Shown here: positions 9,601 through 17,000 of the stretch, piece after piece
How positions within the stretch are numbered: position 1 is the stretch's first letter
Layout: the number at the start of each line of letters is the position of its first letter
Position numbers and translations under genes: made by a program
Notes under the pieces: generated by a model
What the model was told of the DNA's origin: nothing
Seen by the model: the letters and a program-made list of their open reading frames with translations, nothing else
Database searches by the model: none
Origin: Tubiluchus corallicola
Taxonomy: Eukaryota > Priapulida > Priapulimorpha > Priapulimorphida > Tubiluchidae
Reading direction: 5' to 3'
Assembly (NCBI GenBank): GCA_030141605.1
Contig: JAQGDQ010001848.1
Location: 1-23,445, forward strand
Length of the DNA: 23,445 nucleotides

Positions 9601-10713
9601 CGGCTCATTTCTAGAGGTCAGGAGTTCAACCGTGTGTGCAGTAGGCATGTTTAGAATTCGAGTGAGAGCCACGGTTTCCCGTAACGGGCCTTTTTCGTTG
9701 ACCTAATTGATTGTGCATGTAAGCAATCTGTTAACCTACCATCTGCGAAGCAATAAGCAAAACTATGTAGAATGTTCGTGCATTGACCATTAGTGATTGG
9801 GTCTAAGAGCTTCTGTTACAGGACACAGTTTCAACTTTGTGCAAGGTTTTGCTATGATGTGGGTTGTTGTTGTGAGTTTATGCACAAAAAGGATTTTGCA
9901 TATGAATTCAAAACAACAACCCAGATCGCAACACACCATTCACACCCGTCACAATAAACCCTCGACATCGCAAGGTGATGACGACACAACACTAACAGGA
10001 GAGCACCATAGTGAAACCAGGCAAAATGCTCTTAGACACAATTATCGATAATGTGTAGCCATTTCATATTAGAAAGGGTTTTTTTGACGTTTTCTGCCCC
10101 GCCCCCCAGTGGACCTGATTCAAAAAATAAACGTCTTGGTTAGAAAACCATATGAAAAAGAGTAAGATTTTCTAGCTTAATGAAATCTTTCTTCCTCCAG
10201 GGAGTGGTCATATTCATTTTTAACGCCTTGCTGAACCAGGAGGTGGTTTTCGAAGCCAGGAGGCAGCAGGCGCACAACAAGGCTCTCACAACCAATCCCG
10301 ACAAGACCACTGACGGTCTGCAATACAACTGGACCGGAGAGCTGTTCCTTTACACTACTGGCGTGACGGACGAGGACGAAAATGAACTCGCCGATAAACT
10401 CACGAAGAAAGAGGAGAAATTGAAGCTGAATAAAGAGAAACTCGCAATGAAGGCCCTACAGGAGGAAGAGAAAGCAAAAGAGGAAGAAGAATTAGAAGAC
10501 GCTGAAGAAGAAGGGGAGACGGACGATTCAGATGATTCGGAGACGTTCAGAAAACCGGATCCGGCACTGTGGAATTCCAGTTCCGAAGAGGAATATCCCG
10601 CAAGAGGCGACCCGAGGACACGTTCACAGCAGGTGGCGCAGAGCAGTAGTTACGGATTTCGAAGGTCGGCTCGTGTCACCCCCGAAGCGCAAGGCAGTAC
10701 AGTTCGAATGTAA
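1413..10713 (+). CDS. Adhesion-class GPCR, 3' part (GPS to C-terminus), 7 exons
   Basis: Seven exons at 1413-1524, 3378-3481, 4153-4255, 5728-5960, 7292-7447, 8426-8558 and 10201-10713 (stop TAA) join in phase across GT-AG introns to about 450 residues. Order: GPS/tethered agonist, TM1, TM2, TM3-4, TM5, TM6-7, cytoplasmic tail. Family marks visible are [10 protein letters not shown] (GPS and agonist), [10 protein letters not shown] before TM2, [12 protein letters not shown] in TM3, YCWMS before TM5, TWVFGLL in TM6 and [13 protein letters not shown] in TM7. Known for the family: plasma-membrane receptors autocleaved at the GPS and activated by the exposed N-terminal peptide. The GAIN and adhesion domains should lie left of the window; I saw no exon for them. 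TM7 ([12 protein letters not shown]) recalls latrophilin-like receptors, but subfamily is not settled. The tail is unusually acidic. Confidence 0.93.
2141..2235 (+). promoter_or_regulatory. Heat-shock-element cluster with TATA box
   Basis: Three heat-shock-type elements: GAAnnTTGnnGAAnnTTC at 2141-2158, a perfect GAAnnTTCnnGAA at 2185-2197, and GAAnnTTC at 2209-2216. TATAAGG follows at 2229-2235. The spacing is that of an HSF-driven core promoter on the plus strand. No ORF begins downstream; the next coding sequence is the TM1 exon at 3378. Seen: the motifs. Inferred: promoter activity. Confidence 0.5.
2642..2754. mobile_element. Small inverted-repeat unit carrying a GPS-exon fragment
   Basis: gaacgctgaacacaac at 2642-2657 and its perfect complement at 2739-2754 (16 bp) bound a loop of 81 bp. 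Inside, 2685-2736 repeats 1392-1443 with one mismatch: the polypyrimidine tract, the acceptor and the first 31 bases of the GPS exon. The right stem starts two bases after the exon fragment stops. It looks like an exon fragment carried in a small hairpin or MITE-like unit. Confidence 0.6.
2830..3090. repeat. Degenerate duplicated repeat in intron
   Basis: Two related stretches (cccttatatctgagtacctt ... ggaaaaacattgcgaaaa and cccttataagcaagtacctt ... ggaaaaacgttacgaaaaat) lie about 90-100 bp apart with gtccctcttaagcgac between. The ccttataagc wording recalls pogo/mariner-type ends, but no clean inverted repeat is visible. Bases 1525-2140 and 2236-2641 show only faint similar scraps (actcgaattcttgcgtatct at 2047 and a related string near 2513). 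Confidence 0.45.
3378..3481 (+). CDS. aGPCR exon: TM1
   Basis: Acceptor tgtttttgcag, donor CG/GTGAGT. It reads [18 protein letters not shown] then [16 protein letters not shown] with a split Arg at the end. This matches the usual link from tethered agonist to TM1, with the conserved ISLVCL core. The phase (34 codons plus 2 bases) fits the single base opening the next exon. Confidence 0.9.
3564..3660. repeat. (GA)n microsatellite grading into (GTGAGA)n
   Basis: A long run of ag dinucleotides, then repeated gtgaga, in the intron just after the TM1 exon. Open frames here are low-complexity Arg/Glu/Ser or Leu/Ser and are not genes. Confidence 0.95.
3743..4038. repeat. 54-bp minisatellite, about 6 copies
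   Basis: Unit starts gaaggattgacttttccttt and contains gaacattgaaagaagcctag. Starts at 3743, 3797, 3851, 3905, 3959 and 4013 give an exact 54-bp period. As 54 is a multiple of three, the minus strand shows an 18-residue periodic open frame that I regard as fortuitous. Confidence 0.95.
4153..4255 (+). CDS. aGPCR exon: intracellular loop 1 and TM2
   Basis: Acceptor gacttttttgcag, donor AAG/GTAAGT. It encodes [13 protein letters not shown], then [21 protein letters not shown]. The KNL(x)n AQL pattern and the short polar QTHDK loop are typical of adhesion GPCR TM2. One leading base completes the Arg codon from the TM1 exon; the exon ends in phase 0. Confidence 0.9.
4566..4737. repeat. Dispersed repeat, copy 2
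   Basis: Same orientation as 371-618, lacking that copy's 87-bp middle segment and carrying a longer G run (4600-4617). The two copies lie in different places relative to the receptor gene (upstream of the GPS exon and in the intron after TM2). The rest of 4738-5400 is AT-rich with an (ATT)n run near 5217-5247 and nothing else recognised. Confidence 0.85.
5401..5550. mobile_element. Short pogo/mariner-like MITE
   Basis: Ends are imperfect inverted repeats: gagtaagtcctcacttaacg at the left, and cagtaagtcctcgcttaacg when the right end is reverse-complemented. Both are flanked by TA (5401-5402 and 5549-5550), as expected for a Tc1/mariner/pogo target duplication. It is about 146 bp with no coding capacity and internal acgaaac/gtttcg-like words. 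Confidence 0.75.
5728..5960 (+). CDS. aGPCR exon: TM3, loop 2 and TM4
   Basis: Acceptor cgtgatttcag, donor TA/GTAAGT. It opens [20 protein letters not shown], the signature TM3 of secretin/adhesion receptors including the conserved Cys that normally pairs with extracellular loop 2. Next come a charged intracellular loop ([11 protein letters not shown]), TM4 ([20 protein letters not shown]) and loop 2 (NHEFYQTEN). A split Tyr codon leads into the TM5 exon. No frame breaks. Confidence 0.93.
5971..6035. repeat. 22-bp tandem repeat, 3 copies
   Basis: tagaatatctaggaatgttt at 5971, 5993 and 6015, starting 11 bp inside the intron after the TM3-4 donor. Confidence 0.9.
6070..6870. repeat. 95-bp minisatellite with telomere-like CCTAAC words
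   Basis: Core copies repeat at 95-bp steps (agcggaagaagttcacaatt starting near 6276, 6371, 6466, 6561 and 6656). Each unit joins ctaatcctaactctagcaga, a gttcacaattccccgcacaa block and cctaaccc-type words. Degenerate copies extend to about 6070 and 6870. The C-strand wording recalls TTAGGG telomere repeats but is interspersed, not a pure array. Bases 6880-7290 show nothing notable. Confidence 0.9.
7292..7447 (+). CDS. aGPCR exon: loop 2 Cys and TM5
   Basis: Acceptor ttgttcatacag, donor AG/GTGAGT. It encodes (Y)[35 protein letters not shown] and the start of loop 3 ([17 protein letters not shown]). YCW with the following GFIGP is the family hallmark; Cys is the expected disulfide partner of TM3. 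The last 90 bases and the donor are repeated 111 bp downstream (separate entry). Confidence 0.92.
7469..7579 (+). repeat. Tandem duplication of TM5-exon 3' end and donor
   Basis: Repeats 7358-7468 at an offset of 111 bp (37 codons) with about one difference (ctggag to ctagag). It includes 90 bases of the TM5 exon, a second AG/GTGAGT donor at 7558 and the start of the intron. Reading through the first donor meets TGA at once (AGG TGA), so using the second donor would truncate the receptor after TM5. Confidence 0.92.
7690..7825. repeat. Possible degenerate MITE
   Basis: gttaagtgaaacgttgttaa resembles the interior of the 5401-5550 element, and aaaagcagcgtaaa faces aacgctgctttacga as a small inverted pair. 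There is no clear target duplication, so this is tentative. The rest of 7580-8100 is unremarkable. Confidence 0.35.
8105..8380. repeat. Pyrimidine-rich minisatellite, first island
   Basis: Irregular copies of gtcgtgcatcctgttcctgc and cttgctagagactgtttgtt with variable ctgctcttg spacers. Several frames are open (Cys/Ser, Leu/Phe) because of composition, not coding. It lies in the intron just before the TM6 exon. Confidence 0.8.
8426..8558 (+). CDS. aGPCR exon: TM6 and first part of TM7
   Basis: Acceptor ttttttcatag, donor CAG/GTATTA. One base completes the split Arg, then [28 protein letters not shown] and [16 protein letters not shown]. The TWVFGLL of TM6 and FLYVFxIFNxLQ of TM7 are diagnostic for adhesion GPCRs. 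Extracellular loop 3 is very short, as is usual for the family. Confidence 0.93.
8755..8950. repeat. Pyrimidine-rich minisatellite, second island
   Basis: Same wording as the 8105-8380 island (gtcgtgcatcctgtgcctg, ttcctgctcttg) in the same orientation, but on the other side of the TM6-7 exon. Bases 8559-8754 carry nothing recognised. Confidence 0.8.
9026..9812. mobile_element. Element of about 790 bp with long inverted ends
   Basis: A perfect 36-bp inverted repeat (9059-9094 versus 9747-9782, tgcacgaacattctacatag ...) is embedded in longer imperfect ends that include aagctcttagac (9026) facing gtctaagagctt (9801). No transposase frame is visible, so it is non-autonomous. It contains a second, nested palindrome at 9122-9386. 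The family is not identified. Confidence 0.75.
9122..9386. mobile_element. Nested palindromic MITE-like unit
   Basis: gggtgagaacaatgcctaga at the left matches the reverse complement of the right end (gggtgacaacaatgcctgga), and homology continues inward (acagccgc, then agtgta-cagcagtggggg facing cccccactgctacact). A self-complementary unit of about 265 bp lies entirely inside the 9026-9812 element. Its own target duplication is not clear. Confidence 0.7.
9860..9923. repeat. Short imperfect hairpin
   Basis: tgggttgttgttgtgagttt at 9860 faces gaattcaaaacaacaaccca ending at 9923, separated by a few bases. It lies just beyond the 790-bp element. The remainder of 9924-10200 is not recognisable apart from the terminal-exon acceptor. 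Confidence 0.6.
10201..10713 (+). CDS. aGPCR terminal exon: end of TM7 and acidic C-tail
   Basis: Acceptor cttcctccag. It starts [20 protein letters not shown], continuing the TM7 motif split after FNALQ, and runs 170 codons to TAA. The tail has an amphipathic start ([11 protein letters not shown]), then about 60 residues dominated by Lys and Glu/Asp ([16 protein letters not shown], then [17 protein letters not shown] and DDSDDSE) that look like a charged helix or coiled coil. A Ser/Arg-rich end follows and finishes STVRM. The final V-R-M could fit a class II PDZ ligand, weakly. I recognise no known domain in the tail. Confidence 0.88.
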   Translation, partial: GVVIFIFNALLNQEVVFEARRQQAHNKALTTNPDKTTDGLQYNWTGELFLYTTGVTDEDENELADKLTKKEEKLKLNKEKLAMKALQEEEKAKEEEELEDAEEEGETDDSDDSETFRKPDPALWNSSSEEEYPARGDPRTRSQQVAQSSSYGFRRSARVTPEAQGSTVRM

Positions 10714-10883
10714 ATTTGATTAACACGATTGTAAATGTGTTTTAATCATCATCAGCAGCAGCACCACTTGCCAGCATTTAAAGACGGAATAAGTATGGAT
10801 CTTTTGCAAACCACCTTGTACGATACAAAACTTGCGAGGGAAAAAATGAAGGAAGATTCTTACCTGCAGAAAGTTCGCAATGT
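10714..10883. other. Tail-to-tail intergenic gap
   Basis: Only 170 bp separate the receptor TAA and the aminopeptidase TGA. The gap holds a cat/cag-rich stretch and the likely AOPEP poly(A) signal. No plus-strand AATAAA or ATTAAA occurs here. Confidence 0.9.
10741..10746 (-). terminator. Probable AOPEP poly(A) signal ATTAAA
   Basis: tttaat on the plus strand, that is ATTAAA on the minus strand, 138 bp past the AOPEP stop. It is the first good hexamer. Cleavage 10-30 bp further would end the transcript at about the receptor stop codon. Confidence 0.5.
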
Positions 10884-11030
10884 TCAAGTCACGCCAAGCA
10901 TTTCCTCGACAGTCTTCCGGCAGTTCACGTCCATCGTCGGCGAATGCTGCTCAAAATACTTCCTCGCGAGTTCGTTGTGCTTTTTCAACTTTGACAGTAT
11001 CAATTCTCCATATAGATAGACACCCATTGC
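10884..11030 (-). CDS. AOPEP: AOPEP terminal exon
   Basis: Acceptor cgtttacag. It encodes AMGVYLYGELILSKLKKHNE, LARKYFEQHS and TVEEMLGVT, then TGA at 10886-10884. AMGVYLYGEL directly after EEDQ is the family's C-terminal signature. The stop lies 170 bp from the convergent receptor stop. Confidence 0.94.
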   Translation of the reverse strand, partial: AMGVYLYGELILSKLKKHNELARKYFEQHSPTMDVNCRKTVEEMLGVT

Positions 11031-14000
11031 CTGTAAACGAAAGTCTGAGTGAATTGCAGACTGAAAAACTCCTCATTCAGTTTTACTTTATGCGGTTTTA
11101 CGGTTTATCTGGGAAACCAAATAGTGGATTGAACGAAATGGATGTTTCCGTTTGCAGCAATTGCCAAGAAACCCTTTTCTATGCTACTTCGCAGAGGAAA
11201 GTATGATGTAGGTGACCATAAGCATTTGCTGTATTTTGCATGGCTTCATGAAAAACTGCTCTCACTAAGCAGCGATCACGTTATGTTTAATAATTTTTGC
11301 AGGTTTAAGCTCCTCACACAATGGCTTTTCATTCAAAATTATATATGAAATGCATTTGCTTACCTTGGACAAATTAAAAATCGATTTTTAACGTTAACGA
11401 ATCAAATCGAGAACTGCAGTGTTTGCATTACAATGTACAGTATAACTTGTGTGAAATCAGCAAATGCAGAAAATTTCAACTATCCAGACACAACACTCAG
11501 CAGCAGCAGAACACTGCACAGCTTGGGATGTAGCAAAGATGCAATCAATAAAAAAGCATGTACAATCACGCAAGTGTACACCAGACTAAGCTACTCAATA
11601 GGTTGAGTTGGAGTGCCTGAAAAGGGCGTGTTTTTTTTACTTTCATCCATTTAAAACATTATACATGTTTAAACAAATAGCATGAGCTTACTTAATTTGT
11701 AATAACTTAGTTATGTCTGTGCAGAAAAGTCGCAGGTCTTATAATGAACTTAGCCAGTCACAATAGCACGTTCACATGCCCTTCTTTGTTACAATCATGC
11801 TGTATTTTGCGGGGAAAATAGCTTTACTCGACTACGGTTACTTGAGTTATTGATTTTTTTTCTATAAAACGAAGGCTTCTCAGCTTGATCTGATAATAAT
11901 AATTTATTCTCTTAAGCAGCATAAGAGTTGATTTTTCTTTTCAATGTAGTTTTTGTCACATAAAACAGCTACAACACCAGCAACAACAACAAAAATACAG
12001 TTCCACATTCATGGATTTCACGGACACATATAACTTAATGAAGGATGTTACCAAAACAGCAAGACGCTATCGAAACGACATTTTTTTCAAAACTAACTAG
12101 TTTTAAAACTGAATATTTTTTGTTTATTTGCTGTAATGCAAAATTAATGTGTTACAATGTTTTTGGATTTAAGTTTCCATAATGACCAATGTTTAGAGAT
12201 CATAATGGATTTAAGTTTCCATAATGACCAATGATCATAATGCTTTATTAAAAAGAAACCAATTTTACTTTTCGAGATATTTTGTTGCTTATGTTTCAAA
12301 AATTATAAATTAAATGCAATTTTGCTCAAATAAATTCAAACTTGGTTTGATAATTCTGTTGATTGGGCTTGGAGACCCTAGGCAGTGATAAGCACTGAAG
12401 ATTTGCCACATTGCTGTGAAAAGCACGTCACAAGCTGTTGTGTAAACGAAATTTTCGCTTTATTTGAACTATTTTAGCCGAGATTTTTCAGTGATTTTCG
12501 TCATCTGGGAGGATAATGAAAAAACTTCAAGAAATGCCACCGAAAACTATCCGGAATTTTGACTACGAAACTTAATAAATTTTGTGGAAACCGAAAGTGT
12601 AATTATTGCGGAACATCTCTGAACTTGATCATTATAACCTATCAATCAATCAATCAATCAATAATACGACTTACTTGGTCTTCCTCTAAGAAGTTCTCGA
12701 CGTCGTGATTCGCTGCATGATATCCGTGCTTTATCACCAATTCACACCATCTATGCCTCACCTAAAATCATAGTTTAGAATCACCAATACAGAGAGAAAA
12801 GTTGTAATAACTGACCAATGGTCAAGATCACTGACCACTGACCTTCGCTAGTTTCAAAACTTCATCACTAAACTTGTAATACACAACAATGTTTCCAAAT
12901 GGCAAAGAAAAGCAACACTGAGGACTAACTGGTGTCGGATGGATGGCTAGTTCAAAGCTATCTTCACGCAACTAATAATTTATGCACAAACAACTGAGTA
13001 ACCGAGAATAAATTGCAAAGTTCTCACAATTTATTGTTTACATCAACATACGCTACTGCCACCTACCAATTACAAAACAAACAAATCAGCCTGATCAACA
13101 ATGCTTGTTGTTCTCTATTTTCCTACCTAACTATAACAATGGGAGAATAAACAACACAGAAATGCAACAATGGGAGAATAAACAACACAAAAACACAACA
13201 ATAGGGAATAAACAACACAAAAACGCAACAATGGAAAAGAAACAGCACAAAAACACAACAATTGGGACTAAACAACACAAAAACGCAACAATGGGAAATG
13301 AACAATGCAAAAATGCATCAATGGAGAATAAACAACACAAAAATGCATCAATGGAGAATAAACAACACAAAAACGCATCAATGGGGAATAAACAACACAA
13401 AAACGCATCAATGGAGAATAAACAACACAAAAATGCATCAATGGAGAATAAACAACACAAAAATGCATCAATGGAGAATAAACAACACAAAAATGCATCA
13501 ATGGAGAATAAACAACACAAAAACGCATCAATGGGGAATAAACAACACAAAAACGCATCAATGGAGAATAAACAGCACAAAAACGCATCAATGGAGAATA
13601 AACAACACAAAAACGCAACAATGGAAAACAAACAGCACAAAAATGCATCAATGGAGAATAAACAACACAAAAATGCATCAATGGAGAATAAACAACACAA
13701 AAATGCATCAATGGAGAATAAACAACACAAAAACACAACAATAGGGAATATACAGCACAAAAACGCATCAATGGAGAATAAACAACACAAAAACGCATCA
13801 ATGGAGAATAAACAACACAAAAACACAACAATAGGGAATATACAGCACAAAAACGCATCAATGGAGAATAAACAACACAAAAACGCATCAATGGAGAATA
13901 AACAACACAAAAACACAACAATAGGGAATAAACAACACAAAAACGCACCAATGGGGAATAAACAACACAAAAACACAACAATAGGGAATATACAGCACAA

Positions 14001-17000
14001 AAACACAACAATAGGGAATAAACAACACAAAAATGCATCAATGGAGAATAAACAACACAAAAACGCAACAATAGGGAATAAACAACACAAAAACGCACCA
14101 ATGGAGAATAAGCAACACAAAAACGCATGAATGGGGAATAAACAACACAAAAACACATGAATGGGGAATAAACAACACAAAAACACATGAATGGGGAATA
14201 AACAACACAAAAACGCAACAATAGGGAATAAACAACACAAAAACACAACAATGGAGAATAAGCAACACAAAAACGCATGAATGGGGAATAAACAACACAA
14301 AAACGCACCAATGGAGAATAAGCAACACAAAAACGCATCAATGGAGAATAAACAACACAAAAACACAACAATGGGAAAAACAACACAAAAACGCAACAAT
14401 GGGAAATAAACAACACAAAAACGCATGAATGGGGAATAAACAACACAAAAACACAACAATGGAGAATAAGCAACACAAAAACGCATGAATGGGGAATAAA
14501 CAACACAAAAACACAACAATGGGAAAAACAACACAAATGCCTCGTAAATCGACAACGGATTCATCACTTAAAAGCTTTAAGCAAGTAAGCTGATTTAACA
14601 AAGACATACTTACAACCTCTCATATCTATCGGTAACAATATAATTACAGTTCAAAATCTTACGTCGGCATTCTGACGCCCGATGGTAAAATGCCTGTGCA
14701 GACATTGCAGCGTTTCCACGGCAACGACGTCCAGTTCCAACATGAATTCGAGCAGTAGAACAATTTGGTCGGAGGAACGCAACTCCTGAAGAGTCAACGT
14801 GACATCATCAAAATTACATGTGATTATAACATTCTGCGGAACACAAACGCGTGAAACTGTGACCAGTAATAAAGCATTAAACAAAAATATTCAAGTCAAT
14901 CACAATTTATTTACGTACCTTAATCAATTAAAGTAAGAAAACAGAAAATATTTTAAGTCGGTTATTAACTGGCAATACACAATTTGTATTTGCAAAACTA
15001 CTACTATATAATGGTATTACATGTATGTGAAAAAACCATGTTTTGTTCAATATCTTAGGGTTAGGGTTATTTCTTTATAGCTGTGACTTTATTACCTGCG
15101 GCTTTTTTACCTGTGACTTTTTTACCTGTTGACCTACGGTTTAAGATCGAGTCCAGTTTTCCGTTAAACAATTCTATTGGAGGTTTTTGGGCCTTGTGCA
15201 AAAGTGTGCGTGTGTGCATGTGTGTGAGTGTGCGTGCTTGCGTGTGTGCATGTGTGGGAGTATGCGTGCATGTGTGTGAGTGTGCGTGCTTGCGTGTGCA
15301 TGTGTGTGAGTGTGCATGCTTGCGTGTGCATGTGTGTGAGTGTGCATGCTTGCGTGTGCATGTGTGTGAGTGTGCATGCTTGCGTGTGTGTGAGTGTGCA
15401 TGCTTGCATGTGCATGTGTGTGAGTGTGCATGCTTGCATGTGTGTGAGGGTGCATGCTTGTGTGAGTGTGCGTGCTTGCGTGTGTGTGTGTGCGTGCGTG
15501 CATGTGTGTGAGGGTGCGTGGTTTTTAATCATGTGCAAAACAGTTTATTCCATCTAATTAAAAAGCAATTAACATTTTCGTCACGTTAACGAATCACTAA
15601 TCATTACCACATTGAAGCCAGACACGTCCGCACATTTCTTCCTCTTTGTGCCTTTCCGTTTTTCGCAAATTCTTCCGTTCAGAGACTTCCACATTTCAAA
15701 CTCCTGGCAAACTTGCTTGTAAAGCTCGTTATCTGAGCTCGGCTCACTCTGGCGAAGACACTGATAATGTGAAAAAATTCAGTAAGAAAACTGAGGAGAA
15801 ATAAACAATAAGAAATAAAACTACGCAGAAGAAATAAGACAATTTTTCACGTTTTGTTTATATGAGATCAGTGACTGCTCTTTTGTTTTTTTACTGTGTA
15901 ATACGAAACAAACATACTCAATTTTAATGTTGTAATTTGTAATTGTAATTTTAGACAAGCAAACATACCAAAATTTATACGTAAATTTGATAAAATCCTA
16001 AACAAAAAATATGATGTACTTATTAATAGCCTATATTCTTACTGTTCAAGTAATCTAATTAATTAATTTACTAAGTTAATTTAAGTTTGAATTGATCCAT
16101 TTATTTAAAAACAAAATTTACTCTTCTTGTTTTACTTTATGCGACAAGATTAAGAATTTTCTCCTTGACTGACGCTGTGTGAGTGACAGTACTTTTTCTA
16201 CCTAGCATGCACCTTCTTTACTTAGACGTGTGTGCCAGGGGCTGGTGCAGTTACACATCACCTGTACACAATCCACCACTGCATATCATTGCTCATAATT
16301 ACATAAGCCGCCACTGCATATCGTTGCTCATAATTACACAAGCCACCACTGCATATCGTTGCTCATAATTACACAATCCACCACTGCATATCATTGCTCA
16401 TAATTACATAAGCCGCCACTGCATATCATTGCTCATAATTACACAAGCCACCACTGCATATCGTTGCTCATAATTACACAAGCCACCACTGCATATCGTT
16501 GCTCATAATTACACAAGCCACCACTGCACATCGTTACTCATAATTACACAAGCCACCACTGCACATCGTTGCTCATAATTACACAAGCCGCCACTGCACA
16601 TCGTTGCTCATAATTACACAAGCCGCCACTGCACATTGTTGCTCATAATTACACAAGCCGCCACTGCACATCGTTGCTCATAATTACACAAGCCGCCACT
16701 GCACATCGTTGCTCATAATTACACAAGCCGCCACTGCACATTGTTGCTCATAATTACACAAGCTGCCACTGCATATCGTTGCTCATAATTACACAAGCCG
16801 CCACTGCATATCATTGCTCATAATTACACAAGCCGCCACTGCACATCGTTGCTCATAATTACATAAGCCGCCACTGCATATCGTTGCTCATAATTACACA
16901 AGCCACCACTGCATATCGTTGCTCATAATTACACAATCCACCACTGCATATCATTGCTCATAATTACATAAGCCGCCACTGCATATCATTGCTCATAATT

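Noticed and set aside
9395-9706. 103-codon plus-strand frame inside the 790-bp element
   Set aside because: No recognisable transposase or other domain, and not in phase with receptor exons. Likely chance.
10735-11348. Plus-strand open frames after the receptor stop
   Set aside because: They overlap the AOPEP terminal exon antisense and have no family similarity.
13105-14130. 341-codon plus-strand open frame rich in Asn, Lys, Gln and His
   Set aside because: Pure translation of the 30-bp tandem repeat. It lies antisense within an AOPEP intron, and other frames of the same repeat are equally open.
13131-14567. Minus-strand open frames of 422-478 codons, Cys/Phe/Leu-rich
   Set aside because: Same 30-bp array. 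The upstream AOPEP exon meets a stop just past its donor, so the frame cannot be reached by simple intron retention.
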